Shown: positions 14,228 through 24,400 of the stretch, in pieces | Layout of the letters: the number at the start of each line of letters is the position of its first letter | Position numbering within the stretch: the first letter of the stretch is position 1 | Virus record (IMG/VR): IMGVR_UViG_3300048592_000495 | Location: 1 to 39,488 of that record | Direction: 5' to 3' (one strand) | Length of the DNA: 39,488 bases | From: a virus | Position numbers and translations under genes: made by a program | The notes under the pieces: model-generated | Database searches by the model: none | Told to the model about the DNA's origin: nothing | The model's input: the letters and a program-made list of their open reading frames with translations, nothing else

Positions 14228-14650
14228 ATGGCAGACGTAATATATAACGTTTTCAAGCTCAATATTATGAACGGTGGTATTGACCTTGATACGAACACAA
14301 TCTATGTAATGTTGGTGACGAGTGCGTACACTCCAAACCAAGACACCCACCTCGACCGTGCGGACGTAACAAACGAGGTATCCGGTTCCGGATACACTGC
14401 AGGAGGAGCAGAAATTACCTCAAAGACGGTAACGCAAGACGATACCGACAACGAGGGAGTCTTTGACGGGGCAGACGTTACGTGGAGCACCGCTACCATA
14501 ACCGCTCGCGGAGCAGTGATTTACAAGTCTACCGGCGTGGCAGCAAACGATACTCTCATTTGTTACCTCGACTTTGGTTCCGACCAAAGCTCAAGCGCAG
14601 CAGACTTCATTATTGCTTGGAACGCAGAGGGTATTATCAACCTCGGTTAA
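14228..14650 (+). CDS. Conserved phage structural protein, 140 aa
   Basis: Matches a widespread phage family recognised by a GIDLDTNTIYVMLVTSAYTP-type start, then NEVSGSGYTAGGAEITSKTV, a DVTWSTATITARGAVIYK strand pair and a YLDFGSDQSS...W end. Members are usually annotated as head or tail structural proteins; exact position in the virion is not settled. Starts one base after the previous stop. Confidence 0.75.
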   Translation: MADVIYNVFKLNIMNGGIDLDTNTIYVMLVTSAYTPNQDTHLDRADVTNEVSGSGYTAGGAEITSKTVTQDDTDNEGVFDGADVTWSTATITARGAVIYKSTGVAANDTLICYLDFGSDQSSSAADFIIAWNAEGIINLG

Positions 14651-14657
14651 TCATTGT

Positions 14658-14692
14658 GTCCTCACCCAGCCCTACGGGGTTGGAGTGAGGAC
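14658..14692 (+). other. 15-bp stem-loop after structural gene
   Basis: GTCCTCAC (14658-14665) pairs with GTGAGGAC (14685-14692); inside, CCAGCCC pairs with GGGGTTGG with one bulged G and a TAC loop. There is no T run, but A-rich sequence leads to the next ATG at 14710. Either a processed terminator or an mRNA-stability element. The composition changes to a more AT-rich gene after it. Confidence 0.6.
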
Positions 14693-14709
14693 GTAAACCA
14701 AATAAAAAT

Positions 14710-15111
14710 ATGTCATACATAGCTAAACTTATAAATAAAAGAGAATTACAAGACGGACGTCTTGAAGTAACTGTCGAATATACCGACGGGGTAGACTCAA
14801 AAACAGAAACGTTTATACCACAAGATAAACAAGGGTATTTTTATCGAACCGAAGAAGTAAAAAGAAGTCTAAACACAGCCAAAGAGCTTAAATTAGAAGA
14901 TAATTTAGGAAAAGAAGTTGTACTTACTACTATTGACACACGCACACAAGCTCAAAAAGATAAAGATTTGTGGATACAGAGAGATTTTCTTAAAGAACAA
15001 GTAGATAAAGCAATTGCTAAAGGCTATTTGACTGGTACAGAACCAAAGGTAGTCCAATTAAACAGTTGGTTAAAGACTAACTTTAAACCAGAGTACATAA
15101 ATCTTGTATAA
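14710..15111 (+). CDS. Hypothetical protein, 133 aa, AT-rich
   Basis: A soluble, Lys/Glu-rich protein of unknown function with a beta-rich N-terminal half and a helical C-terminus. Its codons are visibly more AT-rich than those of the capsid genes, a sign of separate origin shared with the adhesin gene that follows three bases later. Possibly a fibre-associated or chaperone gene, from position only. Confidence 0.65.
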   Translation: MSYIAKLINKRELQDGRLEVTVEYTDGVDSKTETFIPQDKQGYFYRTEEVKRSLNTAKELKLEDNLGKEVVLTTIDTRTQAQKDKDLWIQRDFLKEQVDKAIAKGYLTGTEPKVVQLNSWLKTNFKPEYINLV

Positions 15112-15114
15112 AAT

Positions 15115-16347
15115 ATGGCAAATGTTGAGTATTTAGTAATAGGTGGTGGCGCAGGCGGAGGTTCCGCTTGGGGTGGTGGTGGTGGTGCTGGTGGCTACCG
15201 AACCGCTACTGGTTTTGCCGTTACCCCTCAAGCATACTCAATAACAGTAGGAGCAGGTGGAGCCGGAAAAAATAACGGAGCAGTAAACGCAGACAACGGT
15301 GGCGACTCTATTTTCTCTACTATTACCGCTATTGGAGGTGGTTTTGGAGGTCGAGCAGAAACTAACGCTGGTAGTGGAGGTTCTGGAGGAGGAGCCGCTT
15401 ATGGAAACGTACTTGGTGCTGGAACATCAGGACAAGGTAATGACGGAGGTGATAATACCGGCACAAATTGTGGAGGAGGAGGTGGTGGTGCTAGTGCCGT
15501 AGGACAGACAGTTACAAGTACCACTGGAGGTAACGGAGGAGCCGGAACAGCAAGTTCAATAACAGGTACTTCCGTTACTAGAGCTGGAGGTGGTGGTGGT
15601 ACTGGTTCAGGTGCCCCAGGAAGCGGAGGAGCCGGAGGAGGGGGTGGAGGCGGTACTGGTTCAGGTGGTAGCGGTTATGGAGTATACGGAACAGCTAATA
15701 CCGGAGGAGGGGGTGGAGGAGGTTGGAACAGGGGAGGTGACGGAGGTTCAGGTATTGTAATAATACGCTATTTAACAGCAGATTTTGGAGCTTGTACTGG
15801 TGGTACAATTACAACCGACGGTGCTTATACTATCCACACTTTTACATCAAGTGGTACCTTTACAGTAGTAGCTGGAGGAGTAACTATTTCACCTACAGCC
15901 CAAAGCCTTACTTTCTCACTACCCGCAGAAACAGTTACCGGAGAAGCTCTCGTGAGCGTATCTACCCAAGTAGCAACCTTCTCGTTGCCTACTAGAACCG
16001 TAACTGCGGACTGGAAAGTCAACGTAAACACTCAAATAGCGACGTTTTCTATTCCAGAGTACACAGTACAAGCTCAAGGCATAACTATTTTGCCAGAAGC
16101 CCAAGTATTAACGTTCTCATTGCCAGTAGAAACAATACTTGGTAACGCGATCGTTAGTCCGGACGCACAGTCACTAACGTTTACGCTTCCAGCTAACACC
16201 GTTACGGCAGATTGGCTGGTAGGAGTGTCGCCAGTCGTCTTAACAGTAACAATACCGGCAATTGAGTTTGCTGGTGCTCTTTGGGGACGTACAGCACGTA
16301 CGACCACGGGAGCCGACTGGACACGGTCGATAAAAAATAATTCATAG
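15115..16347 (+). CDS. Glycine-rich receptor-binding adhesin with C-terminal beta repeats
   Basis: 410 residues. Residues 1-220 are a glycine-rich domain beginning VEYLVIGGGAGGG, with many poly-Gly blocks that in tail-fibre tip adhesins form polyglycine helices, ending in GGSGIVIIRY. Residues about 255-395 hold six repeats of 21-23 residues of the form SPxAQxLTFSLPxxTVT. Such proteins sit at the fibre tip and contact the host surface; the repeated domain may be a stalk or carbohydrate-binding array. The G-rich tracts are prone to recombination, which favours host-range switching. Receptor unknown. Confidence 0.78.
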   Translation: MANVEYLVIGGGAGGGSAWGGGGGAGGYRTATGFAVTPQAYSITVGAGGAGKNNGAVNADNGGDSIFSTITAIGGGFGGRAETNAGSGGSGGGAAYGNVLGAGTSGQGNDGGDNTGTNCGGGGGGASAVGQTVTSTTGGNGGAGTASSITGTSVTRAGGGGGTGSGAPGSGGAGGGGGGGTGSGGSGYGVYGTANTGGGGGGGWNRGGDGGSGIVIIRYLTADFGACTGGTITTDGAYTIHTFTSSGTFTVVAGGVTISPTAQSLTFSLPAETVTGEALVSVSTQVATFSLPTRTVTADWKVNVNTQIATFSIPEYTVQAQGITILPEAQVLTFSLPVETILGNAIVSPDAQSLTFTLPANTVTADWLVGVSPVVLTVTIPAIEFAGALWGRTARTTTGADWTRSIKNNS

Positions 16348-16354
16348 TTTATGT

Positions 16355-16678
16355 ATGTTCACGTATGAGATTTTTTCAACAATAATCACCCACTCATTAT
16401 TCTTCTTTTTGGGGATTGTTTTTGACAGCTTAATACTAAGAAAATTACACCTTACTAACGAGCAGAAAGTCACAATACGTTGGAGCGAGTTGGTGCGAGT
16501 AACAGTTCTTTTATCAGTATTTTTAACCTTTTTGGCTTCAATTGTGAGCTCGCAGTTCTTCGCCGGTGAGGAGCCGACATTATGGCTCTCAATCGGCGGG
16601 GTATTCTCGTTTGGTTCATTGATTGGAGAAGCAGACTTTTTCAAGAAACTGCTATCCGGTTTTGTAGAAAAAAAATAG
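16355..16678 (+). CDS. Small membrane protein, three predicted segments
   Basis: 107 residues with hydrophobic stretches at about 5-27, 46-70 and 77-93, short loops, and a Lys-rich C-terminus. This topology is holin-like, but it lies in the virion block far from the lysis cassette. It may be a second holin, an injection or superinfection factor. An ATG four bases upstream is followed at once by a stop, so ATG 16355 is used. Confidence 0.6.
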   Translation: MFTYEIFSTIITHSLFFFLGIVFDSLILRKLHLTNEQKVTIRWSELVRVTVLLSVFLTFLASIVSSQFFAGEEPTLWLSIGGVFSFGSLIGEADFFKKLLSGFVEKK

Positions 16679-16679
16679 T

Positions 16680-17258
16680 ATGACACGACAACTAAAACAA
16701 ATCATTGAAATAGAAGGTAAGAAAATCCGCTACGGCTGGAAGTGGTACTTACTTGGGGCAATATTGTTTTTACTTTTGCCGTTTCTAAACCACATATACC
16801 TAGACGGGGTATATTACAACAAAATCATAGAGTTTAGAGAGCCAGTAAACCCGCTTGCTTTCCGAACAGATAAAGACGAATACTGCCCAATGGAAGCAGT
16901 GAGAATTGAGACGTCTTTTTGCAAGACTCGTCCGGCGCTTGAAGTACAGAGTAATTGGTGGGTATCTAATTCAGAGTTAAAGCTTGTCAGCAGTAGGACA
17001 ATAGGAAGTTCGGAGCATTTACCAAGTAACTTTTGTTTTCCAAGCAAGGAAGGCAGCGTCGCTTTGGTTAAAATACACGACGTTCCAGCGGACGCCACAG
17101 AAGGTTTCCACCAGTCAGTAGGTAGAGTTGTTCACTTGTTAGAAAACTACTACAGCAGCACTCCTCGAAGGAGAGAAACGAGCTACGCAACTATTCCATA
17201 TTACGTAAAATCAAAAGCACAGTGCGAAGCCGAGGGCTTTTACAAGGATAATATATAA
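16680..17258 (+). CDS. Membrane-anchored hypothetical protein, 192 aa
   Basis: A basic N-terminus followed by one membrane segment (about 21-40, WYLLGAILFLLLPFLNHIYL) and a soluble domain with four cysteines (two near CPMEAVRIETSFC, one in NFCFPS, one near the end), consistent with a disulfide-bonded domain outside the membrane. Forms a pair with the preceding membrane gene (one-base gap). Function unknown; exclusion or envelope attachment is possible. Confidence 0.65.
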   Translation: MTRQLKQIIEIEGKKIRYGWKWYLLGAILFLLLPFLNHIYLDGVYYNKIIEFREPVNPLAFRTDKDEYCPMEAVRIETSFCKTRPALEVQSNWWVSNSELKLVSSRTIGSSEHLPSNFCFPSKEGSVALVKIHDVPADATEGFHQSVGRVVHLLENYYSSTPRRRETSYATIPYYVKSKAQCEAEGFYKDNI

Positions 17259-17261
17259 GAT

Positions 17262-18677
17262 ATGGCAACTAACCACATACAAATCAAAAATGTAAACCAA
17301 GGCGGTATTGCAGACTCCGACTACCTTGGAGGTGTTGGTAGTGTGTCGGAAATAGTTGGTATCAATATCCACGACGAGTCCGGTATTATGAAGCTTAACC
17401 AAAAGCTCACTGCCGTAGACGTCAGCGCAAGCCCTATAGATACACTCATTAAAGCCATTGTTTCAGCTTCTAACGGCAATAAATACTTCTTTGGAGCCAA
17501 TGGAAAGGTATGGAAGCGCACAAGTGGCGGTACGTGGAGTCTTCTTTTTACCGCTTCGCCAGCCGCAGGAACAGCCGGTATTCTTTCAGCCGAGGAGTAC
17601 CAAGGTTATATATACTACGCAATGCAATCAAGACTAGGTCGTTTTGATCTAGCAACGGAAACTCCAAACCATAGTTGGGCAACCTTCACCAATACCGACG
17701 CAGATTATCACCCAATGGAGCAAGTAAACCAAGTGCTCTACATAGGTGACGCACACTACGTAGCACAAGTAGACGCGGGCGTATTTTCAGCCAACGCGCT
17801 TGATATTGCAGCGCCATTGCGCGTATCAGCCCTTGGCAAGATAGGTACAGACCTTCTTATTGGTACCTACGTTTCGAGTAACGTTATTGGTACTGAAATC
17901 TTCCGTTGGAACACTTGGAGCGATAGTTACTCCGTATCAGACGAAATACCAGAAGTGGGCGTAAATGCCTTCTTAGCGACCGACAACCGTATTGTTGTCT
18001 CTTGTGGTACCAAAGGCAATCTATACTTCTTTAATGGCACCCAGCTTGACGAATACAAGCAGATTAAGGGCACTTGGGGAGCTTCTACTAATAAAGCTAT
18101 TGTAAACGCAAATGCGGTATTAAACTTCCACGGACTGCCGCTCTTTGGACTATCACAGCAGACAGGCGACGGAGTAAATCTAGGACTCTACAGCTTTGGA
18201 CGCACTAATGCTAACTACCCATACGTGCTCTCTCTTGAGTACCCTATTTCTACTGGAAACTTAACTGGTATCCAGATTGGAGCTATAGCTGGAGACGGTG
18301 ACTCGTTCTTCGTTTCTTGGTACGACTCCGCCGGTTCTGGTACCTACGGAGTAGACTACCTAGACCTTACTGCCAAGCAAGCTTCCGGCTATATCACGAC
18401 TCGAGTATCACTCTTTGACCGTATCGTAACGTCAACCTACGGCGTTATGAGCGCTGCGTACCGCACACTTCCAGCTAACACTTCAATTGAGTTTTGGGAG
18501 AACCGAAACCACGCTGGCTTTGTAGAAAAGGAAGACGTAGTAGTCGATACAGAACGTCTCTTGGTACACACCGAAAGCGACGCGGGAGCAGCAAATACCT
18601 TCCAAGGTAAGTTCGTACTCATAGCTAACGGAAACAACAGTCCAGAGGTAGAGCTATTTGATATTCCAGTAACATAA
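17262..18677 (+). CDS. Beta-propeller-like tail protein, 471 aa
   Basis: Entirely beta-strand-rich with recurring blade-like patterns such as KYFFGANGKVWKR, GYIYYAMQSRLGRFDL, QVNQVLYIGDAHYVAQVDAG and DGDSFFVSWYDSAG, spaced by about 45-60 residues, as expected for a propeller. Proteins like this serve as tail hub or tubular components in short-tailed phages. No enzyme motif. Between membrane proteins and a fibre-like gene. Confidence 0.65.
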   Translation: MATNHIQIKNVNQGGIADSDYLGGVGSVSEIVGINIHDESGIMKLNQKLTAVDVSASPIDTLIKAIVSASNGNKYFFGANGKVWKRTSGGTWSLLFTASPAAGTAGILSAEEYQGYIYYAMQSRLGRFDLATETPNHSWATFTNTDADYHPMEQVNQVLYIGDAHYVAQVDAGVFSANALDIAAPLRVSALGKIGTDLLIGTYVSSNVIGTEIFRWNTWSDSYSVSDEIPEVGVNAFLATDNRIVVSCGTKGNLYFFNGTQLDEYKQIKGTWGASTNKAIVNANAVLNFHGLPLFGLSQQTGDGVNLGLYSFGRTNANYPYVLSLEYPISTGNLTGIQIGAIAGDGDSFFVSWYDSAGSGTYGVDYLDLTAKQASGYITTRVSLFDRIVTSTYGVMSAAYRTLPANTSIEFWENRNHAGFVEKEDVVVDTERLLVHTESDAGAANTFQGKFVLIANGNNSPEVELFDIPVT

Positions 18678-18682
18678 AACAT

Positions 18683-19525
18683 ATGGCAAGTGACTTCAAA
18701 ATTATAGACCCATACGAAAACTACGACATTGTTCCGCAATCACAAGCGGAGGGTAATAAAGGCAACTCTTTTTTGGACGCCGTGAAGTCTTTGCAAGTTG
18801 GCTTTGGTTCACAAGTGCTTCGTATTGACCGGCAGGGTATGTGGCTTGGAGCAGCCGACTTCGCTAGTGCCCCGTTTTCAGTAGATATGGCGGGTAATAT
18901 GATCGCGACGAGCTTGGACTTGAGCGGGTATCTTCAAGTAGGAGAAGCCCTAGCAGACGTTCAGAGCGATATTTTCGACCTTTCAGACATTGATACCGAC
19001 CTTGGTGTTATTACTGCTGGTACTCTTATCGGACTAGAAGTACGAGGAGGACTTATCCGGACAAGTACGTCCGGTGCTCGTGTAGAAATTGACGGCACTA
19101 CCGACAATATAGAAATCTACGACAGTGGCGGTACTAAGCGTATTGAGCTTGATAACGACGAGCTTACTTTCTACAACTCTAGTGGCGCAGAACGCGGCGG
19201 TATTACCGCTAATACGACAGAGGTATACATAACCGCTTTAGACGGCGGAAACCTTCACCTAGAAGCTCTCGGAAGCTTGTACACCGTTATATTTTCCGTA
19301 GCTGGCTCTATTGTCGGCTATTTTAGCCAAAGCGGGCTCACAATGAACGACGACATTAACTTGAGCGACAATGACCTTCTTGGAGTAAATGAGATCGTTT
19401 TTACAAAGCGTACAGCCACTCCTAATGTAGACGGAGAATTACTCCACTACGACAACGGTTCTACTCAAAGTATGCGTGTGCAAATGGACGGTGTCGATTA
19501 TACGTTTGACTTAAGCTTCTTATAG
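18683..19525 (+). CDS. Tail fibre or spike-like protein, 280 aa
   Basis: The middle of the protein has short strand repeats rich in Gly, Asp and Ser (VEIDGTTDNIEIYDSGGTKR, IELDNDELTFYNSSGAERGG) typical of trimeric fibre shafts. The C-terminal block (DINLSDNDLLGVNEIVF, then DGVDYTFDLSFL) is common at the ends of phage fibre proteins. The N-terminus probably attaches to the virion. No enzymatic motif. Confidence 0.68.
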   Translation: MASDFKIIDPYENYDIVPQSQAEGNKGNSFLDAVKSLQVGFGSQVLRIDRQGMWLGAADFASAPFSVDMAGNMIATSLDLSGYLQVGEALADVQSDIFDLSDIDTDLGVITAGTLIGLEVRGGLIRTSTSGARVEIDGTTDNIEIYDSGGTKRIELDNDELTFYNSSGAERGGITANTTEVYITALDGGNLHLEALGSLYTVIFSVAGSIVGYFSQSGLTMNDDINLSDNDLLGVNEIVFTKRTATPNVDGELLHYDNGSTQSMRVQMDGVDYTFDLSFL

Positions 19526-19526
19526 T

Positions 19527-19883
19527 ATGGCAAAAGAAAAAATGCAAAAACTCAAAGATATTGCACTCGATACGAGCTTACCGAAAGCCCGTCGAGTAAA
19601 AGCTGCCCTAGAAATTAAGGAGCGCTTGCTAAATCCAATTGACCCAGCAACTTTTGACCCAGATACCTACGAGCCAGAAGCAGAAAACGAGTTTGTAAAA
19701 CTGATACCACGGGCTCGTAAGAAGCCACCACGCAGACTTCCGACTGGTGGACTGAAACCAAAGGAGATTATGGAAGGGCAACAAGTAGGAAGATTTGAAA
19801 GCAAACAGGAGCTCTACCTTCTTATTGCGGCGCTTTCAGAACGGGTAGCGGACTTAGAAGACTTATTAAACGTTAATCAATAG
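19527..19883 (+). CDS. Hypothetical protein, 118 aa
   Basis: Basic N-terminal helix, a proline-rich middle with a KKPPRRLP patch, and a C-terminal heptad-like helix (ALSERVADLEDLLN) suited to oligomerisation. Virion-block gene of unknown function, three bases before the next. Confidence 0.65.
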   Translation: MAKEKMQKLKDIALDTSLPKARRVKAALEIKERLLNPIDPATFDPDTYEPEAENEFVKLIPRARKKPPRRLPTGGLKPKEIMEGQQVGRFESKQELYLLIAALSERVADLEDLLNVNQ

Positions 19884-19886
19884 TGT

Positions 19887-20147
19887 ATGCCAAAGAAAAC
19901 GACAAAAGAAACGGTGCGCGTCATAACTCCTCAAGAGTTAGTAGCCGCGCACGAAGTAGAGGTAGGTAAATCACTCCAAAAGCACAACCTAAAACCTCAC
20001 CTCTTTGTGCACTTCCCTAACCGGAAACGCACGCCGTTTTGGGGGCTGGTAGGAGTGTGGCTTGTAAACAAAGCGGGAGGGATAATCGCCACTAAATATC
20101 AGTATCTAGGTGGTACAATTAACAGTAACAGTCGCCGGAAAACATAA
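19887..20147 (+). CDS. Hypothetical protein, 86 aa
   Basis: Small basic protein beginning MPKKTTKETVRVITPQEL, with a hydrophobic central strand (FWGLVGVWLVNKAGG) too polar at its ends to be a clear membrane span. Unknown function. A TGGTACAAT word inside it (20111-20119) resembles the extended -10 boxes but may be chance. Confidence 0.6.
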   Translation: MPKKTTKETVRVITPQELVAAHEVEVGKSLQKHNLKPHLFVHFPNRKRTPFWGLVGVWLVNKAGGIIATKYQYLGGTINSNSRRKT

Positions 20148-20150
20148 TAT

Positions 20151-21473
20151 ATGGCAACAGATTATAAAGGCAATTCAATCGTAGACTACTTGAAGTCCAC
20201 CGGCGGGGACGCAAGCTTTTCGTCTCGAACAAATCTTGCCGTCAAACAGGGCATTGTAAAAAATGCTGCCGAGTATACCGGTTCCGCGTCTCAAAACCTC
20301 GCGCTTCTTAGCGCTCTCCGTAAGGGTTCAGCTTCTACCGCTGCGCCTACCGCTACTTCAATAATTAACCAGAACCAAGACGACGATATTGCAAATACGC
20401 CGTCTCCAGACGACGCGCCTACTAAGTCAGATACTCGAACCAGTCGCTACAGTACTGCTTTTTCTGATATTTCAGAGCTTATTAACCCAAGCGGAAGCCG
20501 TCCGGATACGCCTAATTTTACCGACCTTTACAATAAGACTCGTAAAGACCTCAATATTGACGACCTAGAAACCTACGTCAACGACCTACAAAGTGAAGAA
20601 GAAGCTATTTTTGCAGATCTACGTGCCCGTCGTACCGACGAGCGTGGCAAGACCGTAGCAACAAACGTAATCGAAGGACGTATTGGACAAGCCGAGCGCC
20701 AAGAAGCGGAGCGTATCGACTATATCCAGCGACAAAAAGCTACTGCAGTGCGCCAGCTCCAGAGTGCTAACGCTGCTATTGAGAACATCATTAACTTTAC
20801 AAAGCTCGACTACGAGACAGCTCGCAACTCTTATAACGACCAATTCAGTCAGCAAATGTCTATCTTCAACACCGTTAAGGGTATTGTAGATAGTGAAATC
20901 AGCGACGAGGAACGAGAAGCAGATAACGCTCGAGCTAACCTTACTATTATTTACGGTTCTATTAAGGACGGAGATATTGACCCAGCCAGTGTCGACCCAG
21001 CAATGAAGTACCGTATTAACCAAATGGAGCTTCAAGCAGGGCTTCCAACCGGCTTTTACGAAAATATCAAGAACGCAAACCCAGAAGGAAAAATCCTTTC
21101 TACCACAACTCGTACTACCGGAGGAGCTAAATATGCAGACGTTCTTTACCGAAATAACGACGGAAGTATTACCTCAAAAGCTGTTTACCTTGGTGCAGAC
21201 TCAACCGGCAGCGGCGGGGGTTCCGGTCGTGATTATTCCGAAGCAGACTTGGAGCGGGAAAACCGCTCAATTATCAGCAATGCGCTTAATAAGGTTCGTG
21301 GTGAAGACGGTTACGTTTCTCCAGACGACTACGTTGCAGCTAGAAACAAAGCTATTTCTTCCGGTGTGTACTCTCGCGAGACATACGACAAAGAGTTTGC
21401 GCGTGAGTACGTAAACCCTAACGACCGAGCTACAGCGCGAGTCGATTATGTCTTTGACATACTCGACCAATAA
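20151..21473 (+). CDS. Coiled-coil internal virion-like protein, 440 aa
   Basis: The N-terminus is low-complexity and polar; residues about 120-290 are long helices with heptad-like spacing (EEEAIFADLRARR, QRQKATAVRQLQSANAAIEN), and the C-terminus is Gly/Ser-linked to a helical tail. Placement just before the giant polyvalent gene matches internal virion or ejection proteins of podoviruses. No enzymatic motif. Function inferred from position and architecture. Confidence 0.6.
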   Translation: MATDYKGNSIVDYLKSTGGDASFSSRTNLAVKQGIVKNAAEYTGSASQNLALLSALRKGSASTAAPTATSIINQNQDDDIANTPSPDDAPTKSDTRTSRYSTAFSDISELINPSGSRPDTPNFTDLYNKTRKDLNIDDLETYVNDLQSEEEAIFADLRARRTDERGKTVATNVIEGRIGQAERQEAERIDYIQRQKATAVRQLQSANAAIENIINFTKLDYETARNSYNDQFSQQMSIFNTVKGIVDSEISDEEREADNARANLTIIYGSIKDGDIDPASVDPAMKYRINQMELQAGLPTGFYENIKNANPEGKILSTTTRTTGGAKYADVLYRNNDGSITSKAVYLGADSTGSGGGSGRDYSEADLERENRSIISNALNKVRGEDGYVSPDDYVAARNKAISSGVYSRETYDKEFAREYVNPNDRATARVDYVFDILDQ

Positions 21474-21485
21474 TTCAATTTAAAT

Positions 21486-24400
21486 ATGGCAGACTACACC
21501 TCAACACAGAGACTACGAAGTCTCTTTGAAGACGACGAGGAAAAGAAAAAGAAGGAAGGTGTAACTGTTTCGACTCCACAGTCAGACAGTGTCGACTTTT
21601 CGCGTGCCGACAACGCTGCCAGTAATCTTGAAAAAGCGTTTGCAGACTTTGATAAGGTAGCTCCAAGCCGCCAACAGAAACCCCAAGAACAAGCGCCTAT
21701 TGTAGAAGCAGAGAAGCCACGACAGAAGGGCGAATACCGCGGTAACTTCTTCCAGAAGCTCGGACAGTCATACGTAGACGTCATTAAATCAGTACCAAGC
21801 CAGACCTTAAAAGGTGTGGGTATGGTTTTTGGCGCTCCGGAAAACGCTGCTAACTTCGCTACTGACCAACTAATGAAGATTGACTCCTATAACCAGTTTA
21901 TGCAAGACGCCGCCAGAGGTATAGACCTTGGAAAAGGACGCGCTGCAGTAGCCATATTAAACACGGGAGCCCTTGGTATTGGTGACTTGAAACCAGTACT
22001 CAACACTAAAGTTGGACAGGAAATTGCAACCAATATTTCTGACAAGACTTCTAACCTACCGCTTAAAACGGTAGCTGCCTTTCGTGCAATTGGTGAAGGT
22101 ACATACAAAGAGTACCGAGACGCAATGCTCGCAGATCGTTACGACCCAGAGAACGGGAACGTAGAAAAGTTCTTGTATGAGCTTCAAGACTCTGGTGTAC
22201 AATCTCTCGTTGGTATCTTGCTTACTACTGGAACAGTTCTTGCGACACGTAACCCTAAAGCCGGTTACGCAATTGGTGGCGCTTACTATGGTGCACTTTC
22301 AGCCGGTGAACAAATCCAGTCAGAAGGAAAGGTTACTAGCTCCGGTAATATCTACATTGACGTAATAGGAGACTCACTCATTAACAATGCGCTTCTTGGT
22401 GTATTCAAAATGCCAGCGGCAGCAGTAAATCGAGTACTTGCTACCGGTGCTCTCGAGGGTTCTACAGAAGTAGTACAGTCTCTTTTGAAGTTCGCTAACA
22501 GCTATTCTCAAGCAGATACAGAGCAGGAACGGCAGGAAATATTGGAAGACGCTGCCTACTACGTAAAGAGTGGAGCTATTCTTATGGAGTTTGGAGTTGG
22601 TGCCGTAGTCGGTTCCGTAGCGCAAGGAGGAGTTGAAGTTCTCAATACTGCGGCTACCAGTAAGACACGCACAGACGTTAAAAACTCTCTTGCTTTTGAT
22701 ATTGAAGCAGCTATTGAAGCCGGAGACGTCGACCCCGCTACTATCTATCAAAATGGAAAGGACGGAGTACTTACTCCACAGTTTGCCGAAGGTCGTGTAA
22801 ACGACGTTGCCCAGAAGCTAGGTAAGCTTGACCCTTCACTTGAAGCGCAATACCGAAGTGAAGTAGATATAAACAACGAGACAATGGAAAGCGTTATCGC
22901 TAAAGGCGAAGCTCTCATTGACTCTTTTACTGCGCCAACGGCACAGGGTACCGAAGAAGTTTTAAATACAGCCGGAAGTACTAAAGCACCAGAAGAACAG
23001 AAGCTAGGAGACGTCTTTAAAGACATTGAGCAAGTAGCAGACTTAATTGCACGATCGCAGCGCGGCGAGGAGCTTTCAGTAGCCGAACAGTCAGCACTTA
23101 TTCAAGCACAGCAATCTTTCGCAGACTACGCGAGTGCTTTTGAAGCAACTACAGTTTCACTTCCTAACGAAGTAGCGCCTAGTGAGCCACCTATTGCAGA
23201 AATCCAAGTGGTAGACGTAGGAGACAAGGTAGCCGTCAAATACAGCGCAGACGCCGGAGAAACAGCCCTACAAATAGATTATGACCTAAACGCACTCTAT
23301 AACTCACCAGAGGACGCTACAGAAGCCGCAATCAATAGTATTGCTGCCTTCATTGAGTCACAAAGGAGCAATCCTAATATCTCACCGGTAGCGCAACGCC
23401 GTCTCGAAGACATTATGCAGAAGCTACGACCAGCCAAGCAGACTATCAAGCCACCTAAGAAGGAGAAGGACACCGCAGCGCCAGTAGAAACCGCACCGAC
23501 AGCAGGAGCAATTGCTATCGGAACCGAGGTATATTTTGCCGGACGTCCACGCAAGGTAACGGCTATTATTCCGTTTGGTGGCGAGACTAAATACCAGCTT
23601 ACCGACGACAAGGGCAGGGATATTTACACAAATGAAGCGGGAGTTAAGACAGCTATTGAAGCTAAAGAGCTTGGTATTACCGAAGAAGAAGTGCTCAAGC
23701 GTCGTAACGAAGCCAACGGCACTCCAAAAAAGAAAAAGGAGACGGAGCGCTTTACTATCAAGCCAGACAAGGAGCTTGGTTTTGTAGTGCTTGAGAAGAA
23801 AGGAGAAAAAAACGTAGTTGCGGGTACGTTCAGCACCGAAGAAAAAGCAAAAGAGTTTATTGCCGGACAACAGAAGACCGAAAAGAAAACTCAAAAAGAA
23901 AAAGTGAAGGAGGTTATTGACCAGAAGGGCGAAGCGTCTATAAAAGACATTGCAGATATTACCGGTATTCTTGAGCCAAATATTCGTCGTATTCTTGGAG
24001 TAGGAGCAAAGCAAGGCGAGTTTGAACGAGTCGATACAGGTGTTTATCGTATCAAGGTAGGCGACAAAGAAATTGCTTTTGTTATGGCTGCCGACGCAGT
24101 CGAGACACTACCAAAGCTTGCAGCACAGGGCTTTAAAGCAGATATGATTTTCTTGGATATTCCTTACGAAACCAAGGCAGTTAAGGGAGGAAACCGAGGA
24201 GTAAACTACGACTTTTTAAGTGTAGAAAACTTCCGAAAAGTTGTGTTCTCAATCAAAGAAATTGTGCGCGACGAAAACACACCGGTTATTCATATGTACT
24301 CACAAGCGGAGTCCGGTATGGCAGAAATGACTCGCTACAATGAAGTCTTTACCGAGCTCGACTTTAAGCCGGTAGCAAAGGGGGAGTGGCAGAAGACATA

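Noticed and set aside
15803-15811. TGGTACAAT inside the adhesin gene as a promoter
   Set aside because: Same word as the candidate at 1487, but deep in coding sequence of a Gly/Thr-rich gene where it arises from common codons; no gene start follows.
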